Shown piece after piece: positions 25,726 to 34,578 of a stretch of DNA of 64,000 nt. Each line of letters begins with the position of its first letter. Within the stretch, counting starts at the first letter, position 1. This DNA comes from Laspinema palackyanum D2a (GTDB lineage Bacteria > Cyanobacteriota > Cyanobacteriia > Cyanobacteriales > Laspinemataceae), in contig JAMXFF010000038.1 in the NCBI GenBank assembly GCA_025370845.1, positions 1 to 64,000 of the forward strand, in the 5' to 3' direction. A program made the position numbers and the translations under genes. The notes under the pieces were generated by a model. It was not told the DNA's origin. It did no database searches and saw only the letters and a program-made list of their open reading frames with translations.

Positions 25726-26328
25726 TTACCAAAGTGCGCGCACAGGTTGCTGAATGTTGGAGACCATGTTGCGATCGTCAATGTCGAATTCAATCCGACG
25801 ACCGGGAGTCATAACAGCTTGAGTACAAACATCCGGACCTACCATATAAGTGCGGATTCCGCCATCGGGAAGACGAACCTGTAAGGTGGTGTCTTCACAA
25901 GAAACAACGTCACCGGCAACCCGGATGGTGCGGGCGGTGGTGGTCGTCGTCGGGGCGGTGGTGGTGGTCGTCGAGGTGGTTGTGGTGGTTACGCGATTAT
26001 CGGGATTGAGAACCGTAACTTCTGTCCCCATCATCCCGGTATCATCTAACACCACTTGGATTTCCATTCCGGGGAGCAACCCGAGACGGTTTCTTTCATC
26101 TTCGGAAATCTCGACGATCTGAGTTTCGCCATTGGGGAGACGAATGCTCACTTGATTGTTACGAATGCTTTGAATGGTACCTCGGACCATAGTGGGGTTC
26201 GTTTGGCTAATAAACTGGCTCTCCCCAACTGGAGCGACTGGCCGAGACAATGCTGGAGAGACTGATACTCCCGAGAGTATCAGGGTCAACATTGTACCTG
26301 TTAAGACTTTCATGTTTTTCATCCGCAT
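25726..26328 (-). CDS. Exported protein with C-terminal QQPVRALW, paralogue 1
   Basis: A 200-residue protein with a signal peptide (hydrophobic VLTGTMLTLILSGVSVSPALS). Residues ~45-105 form a small beta domain (MVRGTIQSIRNNQVSIRLPN; GLLPGMEIQVVLDD). A Thr-rich linker (~113-133) follows, then a second similar beta domain (VAGDVVSCEDTTLQVRLPDG; MTPGRRIEFDID). It ends NIQQPVRALW. The gene at 29608-30156 has the same layout and ending. The beta domains look like small OB/SH3-like barrels; function unknown. A GAGG ribosome site lies just upstream of the first ATG. Confidence 0.75.
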   Translation of the reverse strand: MRMKNMKVLTGTMLTLILSGVSVSPALSRPVAPVGESQFISQTNPTMVRGTIQSIRNNQVSIRLPNGETQIVEISEDERNRLGLLPGMEIQVVLDDTGMMGTEVTVLNPDNRVTTTTTSTTTTTAPTTTTTARTIRVAGDVVSCEDTTLQVRLPDGGIRTYMVGPDVCTQAVMTPGRRIEFDIDDRNMVSNIQQPVRALW

Positions 26329-26643
26329 GACATCCTCACTTCAACACGATTTAATTAACGAGATTTTGATGGAGACCTCGCGATTCAGATCTACATACAA
26401 GTTGCTACTATCACCGGAACCCTGGCCTGATTATACCCGTCCGGTCCTGGACCTGTCATCTACCAATAGGTAGAGGTTGGCCCCTAGCATCAATACAAAT
26501 GGGTTTTTTCAGATCCGAGGAATTGATGCTAGAGCTCAAATCAAGTCAAGCTATAGAATAAAATAATATCAGTTTTTCTGGAAATGTGTAGTCCGGGTTT
26601 GTTAGGAATTAAAGATAAAGGAATGGTGCAAGGAGAAGTTCTA
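26329..26643. other. Intergenic region between divergent genes
   Basis: About 315 bp containing the promoters of two divergently transcribed exported-protein genes. No gene or RNA was recognised. Confidence 0.4.
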
Positions 26644-27252
26644 TTGTTAAAGTTTATGCGCCTTACCGTCAGTGCCGCAGTTTTACTCCTGTCGATGCCA
26701 TCTTTGGCGTGGGGAACGGGTGTACCGGCAGAAATTTCCGTGGGAAATCTGCCAATTCCTGATTTAGAATGGTTGCCGGTTCTCGACCCTGAGTTACCTC
26801 CGTTAGGAGAATATTCTAAATTTATTCCCTTTGAGCAGGAAGTGTATCCTGAAAGGGTGGCTGAGGGAGTTCGTTTAGTGATTCGCTTGAGTGAACGTCG
26901 CGTTTATGTCTATCGCAACGATCGCCTCCAAACCAGTTATCCGATCGCCGTGGGGAAGGAAGGGTGGGAAACGCCAACCGGCCAATATGAAGTCATGCAA
27001 ATGCAACGGAATCCCATTTGGGAGCATCCTTGGACGGGTGAGTTGGTTTATCCAGGGCCGGATAATCCTTTAGGGCCTAGATGGATTGGGTTTTGGACAG
27101 ACGGAAAGGATTTAATTGGGTTTCATGGTACTCCCAATGAAGAACTCATTGGAGAGGCGGTTTCCCACGGTTGCGTCCGAATGCGAAATCAGGATATTTT
27201 GTCCTTATATGCCCTGGTAGACATAGGAACCCCGGTGACGGTAGAACCGTAA
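26644..27252 (+). CDS. L,D-transpeptidase (YkuD domain), exported
   Basis: The YkuD catalytic motif is complete: LIGFHGTPNEELIGEAVSHG followed by CVRMRNQD, with His and the Cys nucleophile in SHGCVRM. Residues ~1-27 form a signal peptide. The start is unclear: TTG at 26644 has AGGAG eight bases upstream, whereas ATG codons at 26584, 26623 and 26656 are alternatives. These enzymes cross-link peptidoglycan through 3-3 bonds or attach proteins to it in the periplasm. The N-terminal region (SERRVYVYRNDRLQTSYPIA) is the usual start of the fold. Confidence 0.85.
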   Translation: MLKFMRLTVSAAVLLLSMPSLAWGTGVPAEISVGNLPIPDLEWLPVLDPELPPLGEYSKFIPFEQEVYPERVAEGVRLVIRLSERRVYVYRNDRLQTSYPIAVGKEGWETPTGQYEVMQMQRNPIWEHPWTGELVYPGPDNPLGPRWIGFWTDGKDLIGFHGTPNEELIGEAVSHGCVRMRNQDILSLYALVDIGTPVTVEP

Positions 27253-27317
27253 TCTCTTCTGAGAAAAACACAGATGAGAAAACGAGTCAAGACTGCCCCC
27301 ATCTCAAAAATCGGAAG

Positions 27318-27352
27318 AGGAAGTGCGAAGAGACTGCCTTCGCACTTTCTCT
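27318..27352. terminator. Hairpin between the L,D-transpeptidase and TPR genes
   Basis: AAGTGCGAAG is mirrored by CTTCGCACTT across a 7-nt loop at about 27320-27346. It lies in the short spacer between two convergent genes and probably terminates one or both, although no long T tract follows. Confidence 0.5.
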
Positions 27353-27438
27353 GGCTTCTTCAATCCGACTCCAATTCCCGGTGGGATGGAGGATTAGGAA
27401 CGAGATATAAAGGATATAAAATGGATTGAACTAAGCAA

Positions 27439-29328
27439 CTATTCCAGCGATCGCTGATACTCTTCTAACAACTGAAAAATATGATCGTATCCATCGACAC
27501 CGATCGCGGGTATAATTCGGGGTCGATGTTGTTCTAGCAACCCCTGAAAGGCTTCTGCCCCCATTTGACCTTGGATAATCGAGAGTAATCCCGCACTTTG
27601 ACGCCATTCCTGAGCCTCGATTTGCTCCAGGAGATACATTCCCAACCCGCCAAAATAAAGCGTAAATTCCAGATTTTGCTGACGATAGTGAGCTTGGGCT
27701 AAATAGGCTAAATTTAACCCTTGAAGGTAAAGGTCCCCGGAAATTTGGGCGGATTCCCATCCCTTCAATAAATTGGTGATCGCCTTGGGATACTCGCCGA
27801 TCGCCACATAAGCAATCCCCAAGCTACTGCGACATAACGCTTGACTTTGGCGATCGGCTAACTTGTCCGAAAGCTGTAATCCTTGTTCCAAATAATGAAT
27901 CGCCCCCTCATAAACCTCCGGTTCCAATTCTCCCTGTTCCCGGGCTTGAAACACTTCGCTAAACCCCAGATTTGCTAAAGCATTAGCCTCTCCTAGACGT
28001 TCCCCTTCTTGCCGAGACCCAATTAAGGCACGCTGGCTACAATCAATGGCTAAAGCGTAATTTTTCTGCCCCACATAACTGCGGCTGATATGATTGAGAT
28101 TGGCAATTTCACAGCGGCGATCGCCTGCTTCCCGGGCGATATCCAAGGCTTGTTGATGAAAGGTGATCGACCGCTCAAAATTTCCCATTGCTCGCATAGA
28201 ATACCCCAGCAAGGTCAAAATCCGCGCCTTTTCCTGAGTCCCCTCCACCCGTCGCAAGGGTTCATCCAGATATTGCAATGCACCGCGCAGATACTCCCCA
28301 GTAAAGGCCGCAAATATCCCCCCATACAGAGGAAAATACTCTCGCTGCGAAAATGCTCGTAAAATCTGTAACGTTACCTGAAAACAAGCATTAGTCAAGC
28401 GTTCCCGAGTATTGGTATTGAAGCGGGTGCTGCGATGGACTGCATTGGCGAGTTGAGACCAAATCAGGGCAAAGGTTAGATAGGTTGAAATCGACAGCTT
28501 TGCTCCAACTTTGGAATCATAGACCATTTTATCAAACCAGACGACTAACCCCCGTTGTAAACCCTGCAAAATGACGGTGAGTTCCACCCAATCGCTCACA
28601 TCGGCATGGGGTTGGCGATCGAGAAAGTCGAGGAAAGAGTGATTGAATGAAAGGGTGGTAAACAGTCCTTGGGGAAAGGGCCGATTCACTTGTTTGGCCC
28701 ATAATGCCCAGGGTCCGTTCTGTCCCGGAATTCCCCCAAATCCCAGTTGTCCTCTGCCTTGTTCGTAGATCCAACTAACCAGGTGAGGTTCAATCTGCTG
28801 CCAGGATTGTAAGCCTTGTTGCAGTCCGTTAGCTAGGGGTGCAACTTCTAGGTGCAGTTCGGGGTTGGCGATGCCATCGAGTTTATTGGTGAGAGTTTTG
28901 GCGAGTTGTCGCTGTTGTTCCTGGGTGAGAACTTCAGATTGGTTGGGGTCAATTTCGCGTAGGAGTGCAAACAGGCGAGTATTGGGTTCGGCTTGGATGA
29001 TGCGATCGGCAGCGGAGGCGATCGCATCTTTGACGCGATTTTCCTTTTGCCAGCGTTCCCATTGTTTTTCGATGGTTTGTAATGCGCGGTGAATGCGAGT
29101 AGCTTTGGCTGATTTCAACTCATCGGTTTCATGATCGAGTTGATATTGAGTGGTACTGAGGCGATCGCTGAGGCATCGCTCAAAAATTTCTCCAGTCCCA
29201 CTGTCAATCTCTTGGACCAGCATTTGATAGACTTGCTCAACGGAGCGAATTTTGCCCTTGAGGGTCGTGTCTACGATGGTATCGATAAATTGGAAGTAGC
29301 GATCGCGCAAGGAAGTAGAATCTGACAT
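27439..29328 (-). CDS. Tetratricopeptide-repeat protein
   Basis: A 629-residue soluble protein. Residues ~1-110 are charged helices (YFQFIDTIVDTTLKGKIRSV). The middle (~150-330) is unrecognised but helical. From ~355 to 590 there are at least five TPR units (ARILTLLGYSMRAMGNFERS; EIANLNHISRSYVGQKNYAL; ANALANLGFSEVFQAREQGE; CRSSLGIAYVAIGEYPKAIT; LNLAYLAQAHYRQQNLEF). TPRs mediate protein-protein contacts; the partner is unknown. The start codon fits the gene end-on. No signal peptide is seen. Confidence 0.8.
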   Translation of the reverse strand: MSDSTSLRDRYFQFIDTIVDTTLKGKIRSVEQVYQMLVQEIDSGTGEIFERCLSDRLSTTQYQLDHETDELKSAKATRIHRALQTIEKQWERWQKENRVKDAIASAADRIIQAEPNTRLFALLREIDPNQSEVLTQEQQRQLAKTLTNKLDGIANPELHLEVAPLANGLQQGLQSWQQIEPHLVSWIYEQGRGQLGFGGIPGQNGPWALWAKQVNRPFPQGLFTTLSFNHSFLDFLDRQPHADVSDWVELTVILQGLQRGLVVWFDKMVYDSKVGAKLSISTYLTFALIWSQLANAVHRSTRFNTNTRERLTNACFQVTLQILRAFSQREYFPLYGGIFAAFTGEYLRGALQYLDEPLRRVEGTQEKARILTLLGYSMRAMGNFERSITFHQQALDIAREAGDRRCEIANLNHISRSYVGQKNYALAIDCSQRALIGSRQEGERLGEANALANLGFSEVFQAREQGELEPEVYEGAIHYLEQGLQLSDKLADRQSQALCRSSLGIAYVAIGEYPKAITNLLKGWESAQISGDLYLQGLNLAYLAQAHYRQQNLEFTLYFGGLGMYLLEQIEAQEWRQSAGLLSIIQGQMGAEAFQGLLEQHRPRIIPAIGVDGYDHIFQLLEEYQRSLE

Positions 29329-29391
29329 TGTAAATTAAGCTCTATCAAGGATTCGGCAGTTTCCCTTGTTTATTCTACTTCTGCGGCTTTC

Positions 29392-29446
29392 CCTTCATCA
29401 GAACAAGACCGCTTGCCCGTGGAAAGCAGTCTTGCTCTGATGAAGG
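29392..29446. repeat. Inverted repeat (hairpin) 1 between TPR and exported-protein genes
   Basis: CCTTCATCAGAACAAGACCG at 29392-29411 is mirrored, with small mismatches, by 29423-29446 (AAGCAGTCTTGCTCTGATGA). It may serve as a terminator for the exported-protein gene (minus strand) or be a dispersed hairpin. Confidence 0.7.
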
Positions 29447-29488
29447 CGGCGTTAGGCCCCTATCCATCCGGCTCCCCCTAGAATTTTA

Positions 29489-29543
29489 GGAGTGGGAGCA
29501 TCTTGCTCCCTTCTACAAATAGGGAGCAAGCTGCTCCCACTCC
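29489..29543. repeat. Inverted repeat (hairpin) 2, GGAGTGGGAGCA family
   Basis: A 22-bp arm (29489-29510) and its mate (29522-29543) are reverse complements with one mismatch and an 11-nt loop. A closely similar hairpin, GGAGTGCGAGCATCTTGCTC, lies at 62466-62520, showing a dispersed family. Confidence 0.85.
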
Positions 29544-29607
29544 TTTAGACAATTGTCCTAATTCCTGCAAGAGTCGCAGTATCTGGGCTTTAACTCATCA
29601 ACACCCT

Positions 29608-30156
29608 TTACCAGAGTGCTCGAACAGGCTGCTGAGGGGCAGTTTCCACCTGGATCCGCTGAGGGGCCGGTTGCATCGGTTGTGGTGCAGCCGTCGGTGT
29701 CGTGGTGACAGAGGGGCGGGGTTCCGGTGTGATGGTGGTGGTAGTTTCCTGGCGGCTGTTAATGGATTCAAAGACGCGGCGAATTTCATCCAGGGTATCG
29801 GAAGAGGCGGTTTCCTCGGACTCGATCTCGGTGGTGTAAGCCGTCACAGTCCCATCGGGGTAAAGCAGGACCTCCACTCCCGGGCGCATCCCTAGTTTTT
29901 CTTGTTCGAGTACAGGAAGGGCAACTTGGGTGGTCTCTCCATTCTCCATTTCCAAGGTGACGATATTGTTACGAATCATCGTGACTCGACCCATCATCGG
30001 CTCACCCATCGGCTGATTCATCATGGTTTGCGCGATCGCCTCTGGAATAATCCCGGATTCGGGAGTCGTTTCGGCGATCGCCTGGGATACATTTCCCCAA
30101 CCGATCGTTACTGATAAAATTGTACCTGTCAAAAGGCTGATATTTTTTAGGTTCAT
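29608..30156 (-). CDS. Exported protein with C-terminal QQPVRALW, paralogue 2
   Basis: A 182-residue protein with an AAGGAGAA ribosome site and a signal peptide (ISLLTGTILSVTIGWGNVSQ, cut near AIA). Residues ~53-100 form a beta domain like that of the gene at 25726 (MMGRVTMIRNNIVTLEMENG; LGMRPGVEVLLYPD). A Glu/Ser/Thr/Pro-rich, probably unstructured tail follows and ends APQQPVRALW. Only the first beta domain is retained, but the last eight residues equal those of the paralogue. Function unknown. Confidence 0.75.
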   Translation of the reverse strand: MNLKNISLLTGTILSVTIGWGNVSQAIAETTPESGIIPEAIAQTMMNQPMGEPMMGRVTMIRNNIVTLEMENGETTQVALPVLEQEKLGMRPGVEVLLYPDGTVTAYTTEIESEETASSDTLDEIRRVFESINSRQETTTTITPEPRPSVTTTPTAAPQPMQPAPQRIQVETAPQQPVRALW

Positions 30157-31003
30157 TTAAGGTTCTCCTTATTCACAATTCAGTTCAAGGATTTAAAGGA
30201 AATTATAACAGGATTGAGTTGATTTGTAAAAGGGGGAGGCAATCTCAGATTCCTCACCCTCCTGTGTTCCCAATCCCCTAGCGGGTGAGAAATTTACATT
30301 GGACCCAATCTGTAGAGTAGCCTGCATTGCATGGGATGCAGCAAGGTGTGGCTGTTAAGAGTTCGACATCCTTAAGAAGGAAGTGTTAGGCATTTGAGCG
30401 AGAATGCGATCGCTTGGATTATTCTTGTAATGTCTGAAAGCCCCTACGCTCTACACGAAATGTAAGTTTGGGAAATAGTATAAAGATTCCTGGCCCAATG
30501 ACATTCACAAAAAGAAACGGTTGCCGCCCAGATTGTCCGGTTTAACTTGTTTTCCCCGCATTCTGGAGAATTTTCATCCGGCTGCTCCCCCGATACTAGG
30601 GCGGTGCTTGTGAAAATCTCGCTTTTTTATAATGGGCTCACCTTATTTTCGGCGACTGCCGGTTTTATGTACTCAAAATGTGGCTACTGATGGGATTCTT
30701 CGATGATGTGTGACCACGATTCCTGAGTGGGGGATAAAAAATTTCAAGACCCTCTAAATTGTTGTTCAACAGGTGTCAACCCTTGCAGTGAGAACAATCG
30801 AGGCGATCGGTTAATTCAAAAATTTTGGGACCTAGTTGAGCAGAAATACCCGAAATGGGGCGTTGTGGCTATTATCTCTATCCTTAGATAGCAATAGCAG
30901 TCGGTTCAACTTATTCCCTTCGATAGATGAGAAATGATGGATGTAATTGTTAGTCTATTTACATAAGACAAAAAGCAACGAATTCAAAAAAGGAGATTAT
31001 CTC
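30157..31003. other. Long intergenic region with an orphan terminator
   Basis: About 850 bp between divergent genes and without a coding region. It holds a hairpin-plus-T-run at 30566-30628 and a promoter-like TATAAAG at about 30480, so a small RNA gene is possible. Confidence 0.5.
30566..30628 (+). terminator. Terminator-like hairpin, possible 3' end of a small RNA
   Basis: GAGAATTTTCA at 30566-30576 pairs with TGAAAATCTC at 30611-30620 (one bulged A). An inner CCC/GGG stem lies between, and six T residues follow at 30623-30628. No gene ends nearby on the plus strand, so it would terminate an intergenic transcript. Confidence 0.6.
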
Positions 31004-31267
31004 ATGTTGGTTAGTATTTTAACTTGGATTGTTTTAGGACTGATTGCGGGTGCTTTAGCAAAATTAATTTATCCCGGAAGACAAGGCGGTGGTATTTTTG
31101 CCACGATTGGACTAGGGATTCTGGGTGCAATTGTCGGGGGATGGGTCGCGCAAGCCATCTTTGGAATTACAACAGTGGGTCTGACTTGGCAGGGTATTCT
31201 GTTTGCCGTGATCGGTGCCATGGTCCTGATCTTCATCTGGGGTTTATTGACTCAGCGTGCAGCCTAA
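31004..31267 (+). CDS. GlsB/YeaQ/YmgE-family small membrane protein
   Basis: An 87-residue protein with AAAAGGAG upstream of the ATG at 31004. Three hydrophobic segments with glycine-rich turns fit the transglycosylase-associated/YeaQ family: VSILTWIVLGLIAGALAKLI, GIFATIGLGILGAIVGGWVA and GILFAVIGAMVLIFIWGLL. Family members are stress-induced inner-membrane proteins of unknown mechanism. It is monocistronic and is followed by a hairpin terminator at 31463. Confidence 0.9.
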   Translation: MLVSILTWIVLGLIAGALAKLIYPGRQGGGIFATIGLGILGAIVGGWVAQAIFGITTVGLTWQGILFAVIGAMVLIFIWGLLTQRAA

Positions 31268-31462
31268 ATTATTTAGGTCCTCTCCGTAGAATAATCTAAC
31301 TCTTTTTTAATAAGCCGGTATTAGGGGTAAGGTAGCAAGCCTTTACCCCTTGCTTCATGGGACCACACTTAGGAAATCACTGCAATCCAATCGCCAAGGG
31401 CTCGTTTAAAAGAAGGTTCATCACAATTATCAATCAGGGGCTAAGAAACGGTCTATACTAAA

Positions 31463-31505
31463 AAGCAGTCTTCAGGGATATCACGATCATCCCTGAAGAC
31501 TGCTT
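31463..31505. terminator. Bidirectional terminator, 17-bp perfect stem
   Basis: AAGCAGTCTTCAGGGAT (31463-31479) pairs perfectly with 31489-31505 around a 9-nt loop. AAAA precedes and AATTTT follows, so it can act in both directions, between the YeaQ-type gene (plus) and the small gene ending at 31636 (minus). Confidence 0.85.
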
Positions 31506-31635
31506 AATTTTATGAGGGGTTTTGAGAGAGTTTCCCCCCTCGGTTGCCAAACTCCGAAGGGCCTATTCTCTTAAATCCCGAAGGGGCTTTGTCAGCAAAA
31601 TGGCAGAACTCTATTTCCTGAAACGGATCCAAATC

Positions 31636-31878
31636 CTATTTATTTTTCTGCCAAATTTGCCAAGTGGCTCCGAATGCAGCGCTCGCCCCAGCAATTAATC
31701 CAAAAGTCATCCCTTCAAGGGTGTTAAGAACGGGATCTTGGGTAAGGCATTGATTCGTCGGAACAGCAGCATCTAAACAGCGATTAAGGTCTGCGCTGTA
31801 GGCAGTGCCTCCAACCAGAACACCGATAGTGCTACAAGCAACAATATAAATAAGAAATCGACTATTTTTTCTAACCAT
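31636..31878 (-). CDS. Small hypothetical membrane/exported protein
   Basis: An 80-residue protein from the ATG at 31878; a TTG at 31935 would add 19 residues. It has an N-terminal hydrophobic segment (FLIYIVACSTIGVLVGGTAY, possibly a signal peptide ending YSA), two cysteines in the short loop (CLDAAVPTNQCLTQ) and a second hydrophobic segment (GMTFGLIAGASAAFGATWQI) before a basic tail. I do not recognise it. The bidirectional terminator lies downstream. Confidence 0.5.
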   Translation of the reverse strand: MVRKNSRFLIYIVACSTIGVLVGGTAYSADLNRCLDAAVPTNQCLTQDPVLNTLEGMTFGLIAGASAAFGATWQIWQKNK

Positions 31879-32154
31879 AGATAGATGGCAAGGGAATATG
31901 GAAGACTCTCCTTTATTGTGCCGCTTATTACTCAATCTGGCAAGGGTTTTATGATTAATTTTAATGGTTAAAGTTTAGATTGCACCCTCATTCTCTAAGG
32001 GATAGGGATGGAATCCTTTAACGGCAACCTAGGAATAGAAATACTACCCTGCAAATTTAATGTAAATTAAAATCTGGTTTTTAAAGAAAAAACGACTACA
32101 TCCTTGAGGATATAGCCGTTTAGGGTCATGGTAGGGGGCAAAATTCACCCTAGT

Positions 32155-33483
32155 TCAGGAGGCGAGAAAGCCTTTGGATGCTTTCTTTTTCCCCTTAGAT
32201 TTGGATTTGGATTTGTTGACTTCCACCAGGGCCTCTTCAAAGAGTTGGTTTAAGTGCAGGGGAATCGAGGCAGTTTCCGGCAGATGGGGTTCTAACGGTT
32301 TATTAAATTCCTGCAAAAGTGGCCCTAAATCGCGGTCCAGTTGAAAATTGGGTCGTTCTAACACCAGTTGCAGGAGGTTTTCTAATGGCGTGGGATACTC
32401 TGCGGCGAGTTGCTGCCAGACATAAAAATTAATAATCGGGTCTTCGAGGTAATGGCGGACCAGAGGTTCGGCTTCGATTAAACTAGGGTCTTGCCGGTTG
32501 AGGAGTGCTACAAATTTACTGTAAGTGGGAATCAACATTTGACCCCATCGCGGATGAGAAAAACAGGTGACCTCTTCGGCTTTTTTGAGGTCATCGGGCA
32601 AATGGACTTTCGGCATGACCATTTTATTGTTTTTATTGCGATCGAAGAGTTGAGCCGCTTCTTTGGGGTCCATACCGGCTTCTTCCGCTGCGGCGATCAG
32701 TTCCTCCATATCAACGCCCGCTTCGTCAGCCACTTCTTGGAGAGACTTGTTTTCGTCAATCCCTGCCTCGGCAAGACGTTTTTTCGTCATGCTTTCTTGC
32801 AGTTCACCAATTTTTTTGTTGAGTTGATATCCGGGTAAGGTAAAATTATCACTACCAAAAAAGTCGGTAAATTCTTCATGATATTTCACCACGGATTCCC
32901 AGGCTTCTTCTAATAATTCAGGGGCATCACCATACAAGTGATTTTTGTAATTATCTTTAAAATTGCCGATCGCCACTGCCAGTTTCGGTTTACCCAGATT
33001 CCCCAGGGCCATATAACTGCCAAAGAACATATACTGAGAATCGTCCACTGGGGCGATGCGAGTCAGTAAAATGTCTCCGGGTTTAATCCGCTGGAGTTGT
33101 GTCTGTTGCACGGCAGAATTGGCCTTAACCTGATAATGTTTAGCGGTCAGCCAGTTCATTAACTCTAAGCCATCGGGTAAACTTTGGATGACTTCAAAGA
33201 CCCCCATGAAGCTACGTTGCCAACTTTGAATTAAGGTGCGATCGCCTTCGGGTAAGTCCGGTTGGGTTTCTAAAAATAAATCAATGGGAGTTTTGTTCCC
33301 AACTTTCCCCTCCACCGCAAACGAATCAATCCGCATATTGCGTTGACTGATATCGGACCGATCGCGAGAAGCGTGTTCAGCAGCGTAGGTTTCCAAGGCG
33401 ATCGCCAACTCTCCCTCGGCATCCATCACAAAATCAATTAATTCCTGCTTGAGTTCCCAAGCGCGATCCACAGTTGCGTCCAC
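32155..33483 (-). CDS. Large conserved hypothetical protein
   Basis: The GTG at 33483, with GGAG nine bases upstream, gives 442 residues; longer in-frame starts up to 33630 have an unlikely, low-complexity beginning. Recognisable stretches are WELKQELIDFVMDAEGELAI, RIKPGDILLTRIAPVDDSQY, MFFGSYMALGNLGKPKLAVA and a helical middle with AEEAGMDPKEAAQLF. The C terminus is Lys/Ser-rich. It is soluble by appearance. I cannot assign a family or function. A repeat of the CGTAGTAACAACTTCAGTCG type lies just upstream. Confidence 0.65.
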   Translation of the reverse strand: MDATVDRAWELKQELIDFVMDAEGELAIALETYAAEHASRDRSDISQRNMRIDSFAVEGKVGNKTPIDLFLETQPDLPEGDRTLIQSWQRSFMGVFEVIQSLPDGLELMNWLTAKHYQVKANSAVQQTQLQRIKPGDILLTRIAPVDDSQYMFFGSYMALGNLGKPKLAVAIGNFKDNYKNHLYGDAPELLEEAWESVVKYHEEFTDFFGSDNFTLPGYQLNKKIGELQESMTKKRLAEAGIDENKSLQEVADEAGVDMEELIAAAEEAGMDPKEAAQLFDRNKNNKMVMPKVHLPDDLKKAEEVTCFSHPRWGQMLIPTYSKFVALLNRQDPSLIEAEPLVRHYLEDPIINFYVWQQLAAEYPTPLENLLQLVLERPNFQLDRDLGPLLQEFNKPLEPHLPETASIPLHLNQLFEEALVEVNKSKSKSKGKKKASKGFLAS

Positions 33484-33617
33484 AGTTTCTCTCTCCAAGT
33501 TACACTGTTCTAACGTATCCGGACATGAAAGGCGATCGCATCTGCCCTCAGACTGGCTTTTCCCAAAAAATCTGGCCCATCCACCCCCATCCCCTAGAAA
33601 AAAGATAAAAGCACCCT

Positions 33618-33677
33618 TTCGTAGTAACAACTTCAGTCGTTCTTAATTGTTCGTAGTAACAACTGCTGTCGTTTCTT
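33618..33677. repeat. Copies of the TCGTAGTAACAACTTCAGTC repeat
   Basis: Two copies (about 33618-33641 and 33650-33674) of a motif also seen, in opposite orientation, at the left end of the window (1-120). The second copy has ACTGCTGTCG in place of ACTTCAGTCG. Confidence 0.7.
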
Positions 33678-33706
33678 AAATTCATACCCCCTAATCGCCC
33701 CAATCC

Positions 33707-34578
33707 TTAAGGCGATACAGGTTGTGCCACTGCTGGCGGGGGTGCAGATTGCGTCATCGTGCGATCGCCAATTTCTTTCGGCACAAAATCCCTATCCTTC
33801 GCCCCAGGAATTTTAGCCAACTAACAATCCCTCACCGCCAACAGAAAACCTTTAATCCCATCCGGTGCAACGGATTGAGCATCAGCCGTTTTCAAGAAAT
33901 CTTGCCATCCCTAGGAGTCAGGTTTATACAAATACACCCAATACAAACCCGCTAAATATTCCGCCACCGGGTCCAAAGCAAACCACAGGTTTTCTTTATC
34001 AAACCCAACAGTTTACAGCAGGCACAACTTGAATTCGAGATAATGCAGACGTTGGTCCGCATCCGGTGTCGGTACAGCGGCGATCGCATCTTTAATACGA
34101 AATCCGGTTATCAAAAGTCGTGTTAATTTCCTGGGCGGTCCCCTCCCCTTGGCAAGGGGAGGGTTAGGGTGGGGTCCCCTCCGTGGCGCTCCTTTTAACA
34201 GACCTATAACTACCGGATTCCGTATAATACCAGCACTCGCGGGATGATAGCGCTCTTATGGGAATGGGTGAGATGGGGAGCGATCGGATGTTGGGGAGTT
34301 TTTTTGATGGTCTAAAGTGCGATTTGACAGGGGATGCTGGTTTTGCCGGAACTGCCTTCGGCGACAATCAGCAGACAGGCGCGTTGGCGATCGAACAGGG
34401 GACGCAGACTCTGCGAGGGGAGGTTCGGGAGGTTATTGCCATCGAGGATAACCGGGATACGGATATAGGTGCGATGTTCCTGGACCGTTTCTAGGGTTTT
34501 AAATTCCTCTCGGACGGTGCTGATGTGAGCCGTTACCCAGGCATCCAGGACCGGAGGGCGATCGTAAAACAGATAGTC
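33707..34578 (-). pseudogene. Decayed P-loop (STAND/NACHT-like) gene, two fragments
   Basis: Fragment 1 (34312-34578) reads, without a start, DYLFYDRPPVLDAWVTAHIS ... RIPVILDGNNLPNLPSQSLR ... LLIVAEGSSGKTSIPCQIA and stops; AEGSSGKT fits the Walker A pattern. Fragment 2 (33707 to ~34092) reads DAIAAVPTPDADQRLHYLEF ... GFDKENLWFALDPVAEYLAG and GWQDFLKTADAQSVAPDG, but is broken by three in-frame stops. The central NTPase body is missing, and a 131-bp repeat element sits between the fragments. Cyanobacteria carry many such STAND NTPases fused to repeats; the exact parent family is inference. Confidence 0.7.
34095..34225. mobile_element. 131-bp MITE-like insertion within the pseudogene
   Basis: The left end ATACGAAATCCGGT (34095-34108) and the reverse complement of the right end (ATACGGAATCCGGT, to 34225) match at 13 of 14 positions. 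The interior holds the same palindromic core (CCCTCCCCTTGGCAAGGGGA) as the elements at 9.6 and 43.4 kb, but different termini. It separates the two pseudogene fragments. Confidence 0.6.
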
